DNA of 64,000 nt from Nitrospiraceae bacterium (GTDB lineage Bacteria; Nitrospirota; Nitrospiria; Nitrospirales; Nitrospiraceae): contig SHZW01000002.1 of NCBI GenBank assembly GCA_009692155.1, forward strand, positions 62,001-126,000, read 5' to 3'. Positions 8,473 to 18,744 of the stretch are shown piece by piece. Each line of letters starts with the position of its first letter. Within the stretch, counting starts at the first letter, position 1. The notes beneath the pieces were generated by a model. It saw nothing but the letters and a program-made list of their open reading frames with translations, searched no databases and was not told the origin of the DNA. The position numbers were made by a program, and so were the translations under genes.

Positions 8473-8515
8473 TAATGGCTTGACGAGTGGAATAGCCTTC
8501 CGGTATGTGGAACAC

Positions 8516-9979
8516 GTGAAATCACGTTGCGACGACACGATCCGACTCTTTCTTGTAATGCTATGCCTCCTGGTGCTGTCCGGCTGCGCAGGCACCGGAC
8601 AGCCGGCCGTTCCCATCGACAAGCCCTTCCCTGACGATTGGGTGGCGATCACGACCGTGCCGCTTCCGCATGGCGTGGCAAGCGGGGATCCGACGAGCCG
8701 CACGGCACGCATTTGGTTTCGCACCTCGGGCCCGGCGCAGGTCGAGGTCGAGTGGGCGCCTGACGGTCAGGACAAGGATCGCAGCCGCTCGGCCTTCGTC
8801 TCGACCTCCCAGGATCACGATTACGCCGCCACGGTCGCTGTGGAAAATCTGCAGCCGGCCACCCGCTACCGCTATGCGGTCAGGGCTTGGCGGACGGACC
8901 AGCCGTCTCCCCGCGAGGTGATTGAAGAGTCGGGGAGCGGCACATTTATGACGCCGCCTGCCGACGACAAGTTCAAGCCGTTGACCTTTCTGTGGAGCGG
9001 TGATCTCGGCGGCCAGCAGCGATGTCGTGACGCATGGGTCGGGTATCCCATTTTCTACCGGATGCTGCAGGTCAAGCCTGACTTCGCCATTCTGCTGGGC
9101 GATACGATTTATGGCGATGACATCTGTCCGTCTCCGCCCAATGCGCCGGGGAGCGAACTGGCTGCGACGACGCTGGATCAGTTCAGGGCCAAGCATCGAT
9201 ACCAGCGTGGATCTGCCTCCGTGCTGCGGTTTCTGGCATCCGTGCCGGTCTATGCCATCTGGGATGATCATGAGGTCCGGAACAATTTTTACGGTCCGCA
9301 CGATCCGTTGATGCCGGTGGGCCGCCAGGCGTTCCTGGAATACTGGCCCATCGGGACGCCACCGGAAGATCCCGCGCGACTGTACCGGAAATTCCGCCGG
9401 GGAGCCGATGCGGAAATTTTTATCCTCGACACCCGCCAGTATCGGGACAAGAATGCCGATCCGGATAGTCCGACGAAAACCATGCTCGGAGCGGCGCAGC
9501 GAGAATGGCTGACAGAGGGCCTGGCCCGTTCGACCGCGACCTGGAAGTTCATCGTCACGAGCGTGCCCCTGTCCAACCCCAAGGGCGGTACGGCGCAGAT
9601 GCCGGGCAACGACAGTTGGGCGCGCGCAGCGGACGGCACCGGCTTTCAGACGGAACTTCACGCGATCGTCAATGCGATTCTCAAGGGCCGCGTCCGCAAC
9701 GTGATCTGGCTGGCCGGGGATGTGCATTACACGCAGGTGAACGCCTATGATCCCAATGGCGACGGCACGCCGGATTTTCACGAGTTCATCGCCGGGCCGC
9801 TCTCCGCGGTCACCGGCAAGCCGGTTCCGCCGGATATCGCTTTCAAGCCGACGACGTTTCATAGCGAAGGGGGTTTCTATAACTTCGGCTTGGTCACGGT
9901 GAACAAGGGCGAGCTCCGATTGGAAATCGTGGACGACACCGGCCTGCCGCGCTTCACGCGCACCTTCAAGGCGCAATAA
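8516..9979 (+). CDS. PhoD-like phosphodiesterase/alkaline phosphatase lipoprotein
   Basis: Secreted metallophosphoesterase of the PhoD family, cleaving phosphomonoesters or phosphodiesters outside the cytoplasm. The start is uncertain: GTG at 8516 gives MKSRCDDTIRLFLVMLCLLVLSGC, a good lipoprotein signal with lipobox LSGC, while an ATG at 8465 lies inside the repeat end. An N-terminal PhoD beta domain (PLPHGVASGDPTSRTARIWFRT) is followed by the catalytic domain. Metal-ligand motifs are LLGDTIYGDD, WDDHEVRNNF and LAGDVHYTQVN. About 487 residues from the GTG. PhoD enzymes usually carry iron and calcium and serve phosphate scavenging; no Pho box was recognised. Confidence 0.88.
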   Translation: MKSRCDDTIRLFLVMLCLLVLSGCAGTGQPAVPIDKPFPDDWVAITTVPLPHGVASGDPTSRTARIWFRTSGPAQVEVEWAPDGQDKDRSRSAFVSTSQDHDYAATVAVENLQPATRYRYAVRAWRTDQPSPREVIEESGSGTFMTPPADDKFKPLTFLWSGDLGGQQRCRDAWVGYPIFYRMLQVKPDFAILLGDTIYGDDICPSPPNAPGSELAATTLDQFRAKHRYQRGSASVLRFLASVPVYAIWDDHEVRNNFYGPHDPLMPVGRQAFLEYWPIGTPPEDPARLYRKFRRGADAEIFILDTRQYRDKNADPDSPTKTMLGAAQREWLTEGLARSTATWKFIVTSVPLSNPKGGTAQMPGNDSWARAADGTGFQTELHAIVNAILKGRVRNVIWLAGDVHYTQVNAYDPNGDGTPDFHEFIAGPLSAVTGKPVPPDIAFKPTTFHSEGGFYNFGLVTVNKGELRLEIVDDTGLPRFTRTFKAQ

Positions 9980-10026
9980 TAGCCCGCACCCACCCCTTGC
10001 AATAGAGAACCCCCGTCGGGTACTGT

Positions 10027-10237
10027 GCCCCACATTATTCATGGACACTTCTACTGCAACCGCCGATACGCCGCTGCGACAAGCCTGCGTGCGGTATGCG
10101 GCACGCAGGCGGGCGGGCTCGCCGCTCAGTCGATCAACGTGCTGCCAGAACACGCTTCCCTCCTTCGCGACTCCGCGCACCCGTCTCGCGTGGCGTCTTG
10201 GCGGTTTCGTCACGAACCGCCATGAATAATGTGGGGC
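10027..10237 (+). repeat. MITE-like element, copy 2
   Basis: 211 bp with inverted ends GCCCCACATTATTCATGG and CCATGAATAATGTGGGGC. Both ends carry the same change from the GCCCGC of copies 1 and 3, so the two arms still match each other. It is flanked by T and A single bases rather than a clear TA duplication. The interior is homologous to copies 1 and 3. It fills most of the spacer between the PhoD-like gene and the next gene; nothing else is recognised there. Confidence 0.8.
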
Positions 10238-10280
10238 AGCGTCCGCTTTATCACCGCGCTGAATCATAAAGGAGATTTGC

Positions 10281-10763
10281 ATGGCAGGAGTACTGACCGC
10301 AGCACAGGTATTTGAACGGGCCAGGGATGCAGCAGCGGAGGCCACCGGCCCCGACGAGCAGGCGTTGCAGATCGACTTCGATGCGCTGAAGGCGAACATC
10401 CATGCCGCGCTGGGTGATCGCAAAGTGGCGCTGATGCACGTCAACAAGTTTCTGCCGGAGGGCTATGAGGAGCAGGGACGGTTCAACGTGTTGCTCCTGA
10501 CAAACGGCAAGGTGATTTTTGACATGGTCATCGGGGATTCCTACTTTCGCTATGACATCGTGTCGGTCGGTGAACTGGACAAGGCGCAGGTGGTCGACGC
10601 GGTGTGGGAAAATAAGGCGAAGCGGCAGGAAGAGCCGTTCCTGAGCTTGCGGCTCATGCACGGCGAGGAAGCGCATCTCCTGCTGGCGCTCAACGATGAC
10701 GAACGCACAAGCCTGCTGGCCTTCGCCAGCGCGGTCGCGGCAGCCAGGAATCCTGAGAAGTAG
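10281..10763 (+). CDS. Hypothetical protein, possible PH-like domain
   Basis: 160-residue soluble protein of unknown function. The start is firm: AAAGGAGATTTGC precedes the ATG. A helical N-terminus (residues 1-45) is followed by alternating strands (VALMHVNKFL, RFNVLLLTNGKVIFDMVIGDSYFRYDIVSVGEL, FLSLRLMHGEEAHLLLALND) and a closing helix (ERTSLLAFASAVAAAR). That order is compatible with a bacterial pleckstrin-homology-like fold, but this is a shape argument only. It stands alone after a MITE-like element. Confidence 0.7.
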   Translation: MAGVLTAAQVFERARDAAAEATGPDEQALQIDFDALKANIHAALGDRKVALMHVNKFLPEGYEEQGRFNVLLLTNGKVIFDMVIGDSYFRYDIVSVGELDKAQVVDAVWENKAKRQEEPFLSLRLMHGEEAHLLLALNDDERTSLLAFASAVAAARNPEK

Positions 10764-10829
10764 TTAGCTGCGGGTGTAAAAGGGGAGCTGCTAGACCCGA
10801 GGTCAATAATTGCCGTTCGACATCTTCTC

Positions 10830-12147
10830 TTACTGGTCAAGACGTTTTATAAGCCAGTCTAGGTCTGCTTGTCGCTGAGGGTATAGCTTCCCCACCTTTC
10901 TCAGCCAAGACAGACTATTTTCTCGAGCTGCGGGGGTGGCATATTGGAGGAGGAGATCCAAGACGGGTCTAATGTTTTTGGGATTACTAGGATTACCGGA
11001 AGATGAATAAACCATCGGGATATCACCACCACCGTTGAGTGTTCCCTCGTCGATCTTTGCTCCAGCCTTGAGCAGTTGCTCCGAGGCTGCAAGGGCGTTT
11101 GCCTGCTCCGTTTCCTTACCTTTGTAAGAAAGCTGGGTTGCCCGAATGATGGCGGTAGCTAAGATCCGGCCACCTCGGATTGGTTTATTGGGGTCAGCGC
11201 CGTGGTCAAGCGCCTCCTTAACGAGCATCCGATCGCCTAGTTGTGCTCCGACGTAGAGTCGGTAGTGGTAATCATTCGGCCATCCGGCGTCTAGGAGTGT
11301 GCAAATGAGAAGGCTCGGTCCACTCCTGATTAGGAAAGAATCAATAGCCGTATTGTCGTTTGCTCTTGAAATCGTTGGCGAAGCGCCGCGAGAAAGAAGG
11401 AGCGTAAGAAGTCGATCTGTCTCCTCGTCAAACTCGGCTAATTTATTAGCATCACCATGAACGTAGTGGCGCCTATCAATAAGATGACCAAGGACACCTA
11501 CGTCATGAGGGCTATGAAAATTAACGTCGGCGCCGTTTTCGAGAGCCCATGTCACGAGCGCGAAGTCGTGGGTTTTTACCCCCTGTAGAAGATCTACATT
11601 TGGACTTCCAGCGGGCCATGCCCCGAATGATCCAAAAGCCACGAGGGCTTCCCAAGGCAATGTCCTCAGTCCAAGCTTGAATAATTTATAGAGGTCATCA
11701 GGCGGATCGGTTTCTTTGCACGCAAGATGTGAGGACTTGTCATCCGGTGTCTTTACCATTATCCCGGCGCCGTTCTCGTCGAAAACAGCGGATGAGTGAT
11801 AGATGGTGTACGAGTAGCCTGACCGCAGGAAATGAAGATTGTACAGGCTAGATTTTGCGGACCCATCTGTCCCGATGCTGAACTTTGACGCTGGGTGCAC
11901 CTTTTCAGAGGGGTAGACGAGCTCTGGGTCCTTGTTTTTTTGCACCGAATCTATATTGGACATACCCAGAAGTCTGAGATAGGTCGTTCGATGAACATAC
12001 AGAGACGAGTTTTTTTCCAATGGAACAAGTGAATAGGATTTTCTCCTCGGAAGAGCACAGGGACTGAGGCCCCGCCCATGCCGTTGGCGTGTAACAGAGA
12101 CAAATGATCAGTAGCGCTCCTCTCGAGATGCAGCTTGATGCCGACAT
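10830..12147 (-). pseudogene. Exported ankyrin-repeat protein split by a frameshift
   Basis: Two overlapping frames make one protein. The first starts at the ATG ending at 12147 with a signal peptide (MSASSCISRGALLIICLCYTPTAWA) and continues through CSSEEKILFTCSIGKKLVSVCSSNDLS...YVQYRFG. The second carries on with KNKDPELVYPSEKVHPASKFS and ankyrin repeats (ENGADVNFHSPHDVGVLGHLI, LLSRGASPTISRANDNTAI, DHGADPNKP, LKAGAKIDEG) to residue ~438. The join is a run of seven A on the coding strand (11935-11941); one A fewer restores a continuous frame. The region is visibly AT-richer than its neighbours, suggesting transfer. The cause could be mutation, transcriptional slippage or sequencing error. Confidence 0.8.
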
Positions 12148-12300
12148 GTTCTTTAGATGTGGTGGGGGCGGTTGATATCGTCCACTCCTAAGCATCCCGC
12201 TGGTGCGGAAATATCTGCCACGTGTGCGGTTTTGTCAAGCCACCAGTTGGGATAGGGAGGAACCGCCACAATGTCGTCAGTTAGAAATTCTGAGAAGTAA

Positions 12301-13392
12301 CTACCGGCGGGTGTAGAAGGGCAGGGCCTGCACGGTCGCGTCGTGGCGCTGTCCGTCGATGTCCACGGTCAACGCCGTGCCGGGGCTGCTGAAATCGCGC
12401 AGCGGAAAGCCGAACGCAATCACGTTCCCCACTGACGGTGACCGCACCGCGCTACTGACCCAGCCGACTTCGCGATCCCCACTGAACAGTTTTGCCCCTT
12501 TCGTCGGGATCACGGAATCTTTCAACGCAAGCCCGACCAATCGGCGACGCACGCTGCCGTAGGTGTCCATCCGCGCCACGACTTCCTGCCCCGGATAGCA
12601 GCCTTTCGAGAGACTGAACGCTTTTTCTTCCAGATTGGCTTCCGGCGGGACGATTTCATCATTTAAATCCTGGCCGGCCTTGGGTAGACCTGCCTCCATG
12701 CGCAGCATCTCGCGCGCTTCGGTTCCGAATGGCTTCAGCCCCATCGGCCGGCCGGCCGACAGCAATCGCTCCCAGGCAGCCACCACTCCATCGGCAGGAA
12801 TCAGGACCTCGATATCAATTTCACCGGTTTCTTCCGTTCGGAGGAGCAGGGCCTGGTGTCCGGAAACTTCCTGTGTCACGAACGAGAGCGGTTGCAACCC
12901 GCTCACATCGGCTCCGAGAGCCGTCTTGATGCAGTCGGCCGCTTTCGGTCCGCTGATCAGCAACAGTCCCCAGGATTCGGCGCAATTCTCCATTTTTGCC
13001 TTGGTGCCGTAGAGCAGAAACTTGCGGAGGACCTGGAACGTTGTGCCGCCGATCTCGCCGACATCTTCCAGCGTGAACGACTCGGCCAGCGCATAGACGC
13101 GAAAATAGGTCAGCATCTTGCCCTTATGGGTCAGGAAGCTTGAGTAGAGGCCCTGGCCGGGCTTCAGCGGCAGGATGTCGTTGCTGATGATGCCCTGGAG
13201 CCATTTGACTCGGTCGTCTCCTGTAACCCTCAGCCGGCCGCGGTGAGAGAGATCTGCGATCCCCGCGCCGTGCCGTACGGCGGTGTGCTCAGCTTCGACG
13301 TTGCCGTAGTGGAGGGGCATCTCCCAGCCGGCCGCTTCGCCGAACACGGCGCCGAGCTTCAGATGCTGGTCATGCAATTTGGATTGCTTCAT
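12301..13392 (-). CDS. Folate-binding YgfZ/GcvT-like protein
   Basis: Tetrahydrofolate-binding protein of the YgfZ branch of the GcvT superfamily, which helps maintain iron-sulfur enzymes. The YgfZ signature is present as KGCYPGQEVVARMDTYG around residue 250, and the N-terminal fold starts with GWEMPLHYGNVEAEHTAVRHGAGIADLSHRGRLRVTGDD. The latter resembles true glycine-cleavage T proteins, but no other glycine-cleavage genes are nearby, and the KGC motif favours YgfZ. 363 residues from the ATG ending at 13392; an in-frame GTG/ATG context 12 bases further upstream is possible. Confidence 0.85.
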   Translation of the reverse strand: MKQSKLHDQHLKLGAVFGEAAGWEMPLHYGNVEAEHTAVRHGAGIADLSHRGRLRVTGDDRVKWLQGIISNDILPLKPGQGLYSSFLTHKGKMLTYFRVYALAESFTLEDVGEIGGTTFQVLRKFLLYGTKAKMENCAESWGLLLISGPKAADCIKTALGADVSGLQPLSFVTQEVSGHQALLLRTEETGEIDIEVLIPADGVVAAWERLLSAGRPMGLKPFGTEAREMLRMEAGLPKAGQDLNDEIVPPEANLEEKAFSLSKGCYPGQEVVARMDTYGSVRRRLVGLALKDSVIPTKGAKLFSGDREVGWVSSAVRSPSVGNVIAFGFPLRDFSSPGTALTVDIDGQRHDATVQALPFYTRR

Positions 13393-13395
13393 CGT

Positions 13396-13474
13396 CAGTC
13401 TCAAAGTTCGAAAGTCTTCAAGTCGAAAGTCTCAAGTCCCAAGACTTGATGACTTTACGACTTTATGACCTGAT
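13396..13474. repeat. Iterated-word quasi-palindrome, word AAGTC/GACTT
   Basis: Left part repeats AAAGTC/CAAGTC about five times; right part repeats GACTT (TTGATGACTTTACGACTTTATGACC). The two halves are imperfect reverse complements and could fold into a long hairpin. The right half overlaps the last codons and stop (13455-13457) of the pseudo-receiver gene. The same word builds the locus at 32124-32275. Confidence 0.75.
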
Positions 13475-13841
13475 CCCCTGATATTTCCTCGACGAGTTCC
13501 CGCGTCCTGGCTGAAAACTCGTTGCGCGAGACAATCTTGGTCACGCCCAGCTCCTTCGCACGTTTCCATGTATCCACTTCCTCGTGGTTGGCAAAAGCCA
13601 GCACAGGGATGGTCTTGAAACGGTCGTGCCCTTTGATTTGCTCGAGCGCTTGAAACGCATCGAGCTTTTCGTCGTTCATGTTCAGGATCATGGCGCAGGG
13701 GTTGAGACTCTCTGCTTTGGCTGGCACGTCGTCCTGCGTGCGGGCACGCTCCAGCACGTAGCCCTTGGGGAGCAGCGCATCGCGGATCTTCGTGTAGAAG
13801 AAAATATCGGTGACTGCGACGAGGACGATTTTCTGGTTCAT
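13455..13841 (-). CDS. Pseudo-receiver (CheY-like) protein
   Basis: 128-residue stand-alone response-regulator fold. It has the alternating strand/helix layout: KIVLVAVTD, CAMILNMND, IPVLAFAN, GVTKIVSRNEF. The usual phosphoacceptor aspartate in LxLD is replaced by Asn54 (MILNMND), and the N-terminal acidic pair is reduced to a single Asp, so classical phosphorylation is unlikely. The start is ambiguous: upstream in-frame ATGs arise from an iterated repeat encoding MNQMNQMNQTNQTNP. The ATG ending at 13841 begins immediately before the conserved first strand and was preferred. Neighbours on the same strand are a TPR protein and a YgfZ-like protein. Confidence 0.75.
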   Translation of the reverse strand: MNQKIVLVAVTDIFFYTKIRDALLPKGYVLERARTQDDVPAKAESLNPCAMILNMNDEKLDAFQALEQIKGHDRFKTIPVLAFANHEEVDTWKRAKELGVTKIVSRNEFSARTRELVEEISGDQVIKS

Positions 13842-13960
13842 TGGGTTTGTCTGGTTTGTTTGGTTCATCTGGTTCATCTGGTTCATCGGAATGGCGCCAA
13901 CTAAACAAACCAAAAAAGTGAGACAAACCAGAGAATCCGGAGAAACCAAAGAAACGTTTG
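13831..13960. repeat. Iterated-word quasi-palindrome, word TTTGTCTGG/GGTTCATCT
   Basis: Left half is built from TGGTTTGT and TGGTTCATC units; right half has the complementary AACAAACCA and GACAAACCAGAG, GAGAAACCAAAG units. It spans the 5' end of the pseudo-receiver gene, where the left half can be read as repeated Met-Asn-Gln codons. Confidence 0.7.
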
Positions 13961-14476
13961 TTAGTTCAGCATCCCGATGAGCCGGCCCAGCGCTTTCTTG
14001 GCCAGCGTGTAGTTCGGGTTCAGTGTCAGGGCTTTTTTGTAGCAGTCGAGGGCCTCATCCCACCGGCCCTTGCGCTCATAGACGCGGCCGAGGTTCAAGT
14101 GGGGAAATGCCGGGCTCTCGTACCGCCTGGCTTGCATGGCCTGCTCAAACCAGGGGATGGCCTCGTCGAACTTCCCCTGTTCGATCAGGTAGGCGCCGAT
14201 GTCGTTATAGGGATTGCCGAAATCCGGATCCACCGTGATGGCGTGGTGGCATTCCTCAATGGCTTCGTCCAGCCGCCCCATGAAACTGTAGGTCCACCCC
14301 AGGAAGGTATGGGCCTCGGCAGTGGGATGTGACTCGATCGATTTCTTGTAGAGATCCACCGCTTCTTCCAGCTCACCCTTCATCTGGCGCTCATAGGCCT
14401 GCTGGAAGAAGCTCCAAGCTTCTTGTTTGTCTTCTTCGCGGCCTTCGCCTTGAATGAGGAAATCCTGAGCGTCCAT
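13961..14476 (-). CDS. Tetratricopeptide-repeat protein
   Basis: 171-residue protein with about four TPR units, for example AYERQMKGELEEAVDLYKKSIESHPT, AHTFLGWTYSFMGRLDEAIEECHHAITVDPDF, AYLIEQGKFDEAIPWFEQAMQA and HLNLGRVYERKGRWDEALDCYKKALTLNPNY. No signal peptide or enzyme domain is seen, so it is probably a cytosolic protein-interaction scaffold. It lies 14 bases downstream of the Thi4 gene on the same strand and may be in the thiamine operon by position only. Confidence 0.88.
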   Translation of the reverse strand: MDAQDFLIQGEGREEDKQEAWSFFQQAYERQMKGELEEAVDLYKKSIESHPTAEAHTFLGWTYSFMGRLDEAIEECHHAITVDPDFGNPYNDIGAYLIEQGKFDEAIPWFEQAMQARRYESPAFPHLNLGRVYERKGRWDEALDCYKKALTLNPNYTLAKKALGRLIGMLN

Positions 14477-14490
14477 TCGATCGTGTCTCG

Positions 14491-15294
14491 CTATTCGTGC
14501 TTCAACTTCTTTTTAATCAACTCCGCGCCGTAGCGGCCGGACAGCAGCATGGAACCGAACGCCGGGCCCATGCGGGGCGTGCCATGCACCGCCGCCACTG
14601 CCAATCCTACCACGAAACAGTTCGGATAAACCTCGCCGGTACGGTCCATGACTTCCTGCTCGGAACGGGACACCCACATGGCGCCGTTGCCCGGCACCGG
14701 CTTGTAGAGATTCCGCTTGTTCAGAAGATTGACCACCACCGCGTCGTGACCGGTCGCGTCCACGACGATCTTGCTTTCCAGCGCGATCGGGTCGACGTGA
14801 ATGATGTTATGGCCCGCCATCTCGGCCGTGGTATTGTTGACGACGACGCCTTCCAGCAGGCCGTCCTTGCGCAGGATCAGATCCACAACCTTGGTCAGGT
14901 TCAAGATCTTGGCGCCGCCTTTGTAGGCGGCGGCGACCAGTGCGCCCGTGGCATGCGGCGGGTCCACCATATACATGCCTTCACAATCTTTGATTCTTTT
15001 GCAGGGGACGCCGATCTCTTCGAGGATCTCGTTGGCCGGGGCGCAGATCGTGGCCTTGTTCATGAGATAGCCGCCGGACCAGAATCCTCCGCCCAGCGCC
15101 AGACTCTGCTCGACCACCAGCGTCCGAAAGCCCATCGCAGCAAGGTCATGCGCGCAGATCAGGCCGGAGGGGCCGGCACCGACGATGATCACATCGCTCT
15201 CGATGAGCTGATCGAATTCCTTATAGTACTCCCGGGCGATGTGCCGGGTGATGTCGCGTTCGCGCAATGGCGCGGGTTTAGGTTTCTTCACCAT
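14491..15294 (-). CDS. thi4: Thi4-type thiazole synthase, probably sulfide-dependent
   Basis: Makes the adenosine-diphosphate thiazole precursor of thiamine from NAD and glycine. The NAD/FAD-binding glycine loop (VGAGPSG) is at residues 39-44 of 267, followed by VVEQSLALGGGFWSGGYLMNK and DATGHDAVVV. In yeast Thi4 a cysteine before Met-Asp-Pro donates its sulfur and the enzyme works once. The matching position here appears to be His166 (HVDP), as in archaeal Thi4, which uses external sulfide and turns over. The ATG ending at 15294 is preceded by GAGGTG. It follows thiC by 9 bases and shares its riboswitch control. Confidence 0.9.
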   Translation of the reverse strand: MVKKPKPAPLRERDITRHIAREYYKEFDQLIESDVIIVGAGPSGLICAHDLAAMGFRTLVVEQSLALGGGFWSGGYLMNKATICAPANEILEEIGVPCKRIKDCEGMYMVDPPHATGALVAAAYKGGAKILNLTKVVDLILRKDGLLEGVVVNNTTAEMAGHNIIHVDPIALESKIVVDATGHDAVVVNLLNKRNLYKPVPGNGAMWVSRSEQEVMDRTGEVYPNCFVVGLAVAAVHGTPRMGPAFGSMLLSGRYGAELIKKKLKHE

Positions 15295-15303
15295 GAACAC
15301 ACC

Positions 15304-17451
<2,148 letters not shown>

Positions 17452-17502
17452 ATACGGCGCATATCGTACTCCCTGATTTTCAGCCGTGTCAACCAGCGCC
17501 GA

Positions 17503-17531
17503 TTGATTGTCCGAAAGTCCTCGCGTACAAT
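17503..17531 (+). promoter_or_regulatory. Promoter of nadA
   Basis: TTGATT (17503-17508), a 17-base spacer and TACAAT (17526-17531). The predicted leader to the nadA ATG is about 65 bases. Confidence 0.6.
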
Positions 17532-17601
17532 GACTACTCACCCACGATATCGCTGGTTTCAAGGAGATCGCTCCAAAGCGAATGTGGGGAGGAGTACACC
17601 G

Positions 17602-18705
17602 ATGAAAGCCATTGCCGCAGCGCCGCGAGCCATCACGGACTACCAGGGACGTTCCGCCGAAGAGCTGTTCAAGCGGACGGCTGAGGCCAAGCGTGCGCTC
17701 GGGAACCGCGTCATGGTGCTGGGGCATAACTACCAGCGTGACGAAGTGATCGAACATGCTGATTTTCGGGGCGATTCACTTTTGCTCGCCAAGCTCGCCG
17801 CGCAGCATGCCGACCGCCCGTCCATCGTCTTCTGCGGCGTCCATTTCATGGCGGAGACGGCCGACATCCTCAGCCGGTCCCATCAAACGGTGATCCTGCC
17901 GGACATGGCCGCCGGCTGTTCCATGGCCGACATGGCGGCGATCGAACAGGTAGACGAATGCTGGGATGAACTGGGGCGGATCCTGCCGGTTGAGGAAACA
18001 GTTCTACCGGCGGTCTATGTGAATTCCGCCGCAGTGCTCAAAGCGTTTTGCGGCGAACACGGGGGCATCACCTGCACATCATCCAACGCCCGGGCGGTCA
18101 TCGAATGGGCCTGGGCCCGGTGCGAGAAGATTCTGTTTTTCCCTGATGAACATTTGGGGCGCAATACGGCCAACAAAATGGGGTTGCCGCGCGAGCAGAT
18201 GATCGTCTGGGATCCCTTCAAGCCGAACGGAGGGAACAGCGCCGAGGCGATCCGGAAGGCGCGGCTGATTCTCTGGAAGGGCCACTGCAGCGTGCATCAG
18301 ATGTTCCAGCCTGCGCACGTGGACTATTTCCGGAAGCAGCACCCGGATATCAAGGTCATCGTGCATCCGGAATGCCACGAAGACGTCGTCAACAAAGCCG
18401 ATGCCGTGGGCTCGACGGAATTCATCATCCGCACCGTGAGCGCGGCGCCTGCCGGCACGGCCTGGGCGGTCGGCACGGAATTGAATCTGGTCAATCGGCT
18501 CAAAAAAGAGCAGCCCGACAAGCATGTTTATTTCCTCTCCTCCACGGTCTGCCAGTGCGCCACCATGTTCCGCATCGATGCGTCACACCTCTGCTGGGCG
18601 ATGGAAAACCTGGCCGACGGCCACGTCGTCAACCATATCGTCGTGCCGGATGATGACAAGCGGTGGGCCAAAATCGCCCTCGATCGCATGATGGCGATTA
18701 GTTGA
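17602..18705 (+). CDS. nadA: Quinolinate synthase
   Basis: Fe-S enzyme condensing iminoaspartate with dihydroxyacetone phosphate to quinolinate in NAD synthesis. 367 residues. Conserved features are VMVLGHNYQRDEVIEHADFRGDS, the cluster cysteine regions (FCGVHFMAETADIL, ITCTSSNA, ...STVCQCATM), FFPDEHLGRNTA, KGHCSVHQMF and HPECHEDVV. The ATG at 17602 has GGGGAGGAG upstream; the longer open frame reaching back to 17389 runs through the riboswitch region and was not used. The NAD pathway is also represented by nadD at 38208-38900. Confidence 0.96.
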   Translation: MKAIAAAPRAITDYQGRSAEELFKRTAEAKRALGNRVMVLGHNYQRDEVIEHADFRGDSLLLAKLAAQHADRPSIVFCGVHFMAETADILSRSHQTVILPDMAAGCSMADMAAIEQVDECWDELGRILPVEETVLPAVYVNSAAVLKAFCGEHGGITCTSSNARAVIEWAWARCEKILFFPDEHLGRNTANKMGLPREQMIVWDPFKPNGGNSAEAIRKARLILWKGHCSVHQMFQPAHVDYFRKQHPDIKVIVHPECHEDVVNKADAVGSTEFIIRTVSAAPAGTAWAVGTELNLVNRLKKEQPDKHVYFLSSTVCQCATMFRIDASHLCWAMENLADGHVVNHIVVPDDDKRWAKIALDRMMAIS

Positions 18706-18744
18706 TTCAACGCCGCGCTTCAGCAATCAGCAGACAGTCTCGGT

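Noticed and set aside
10029-10230. Small ORFs inside the MITE copies (about 60-66 codons)
   Set aside because: They occur in all copies because the sequence is shared, not because a protein is conserved; frames differ and no start signals are present.
13831-13960. CRISPR-like array at the tandem TGGTTCATC units
   Set aside because: Units are 9-10 bases, contiguous, degenerate and without unique spacers; no cas gene is present.
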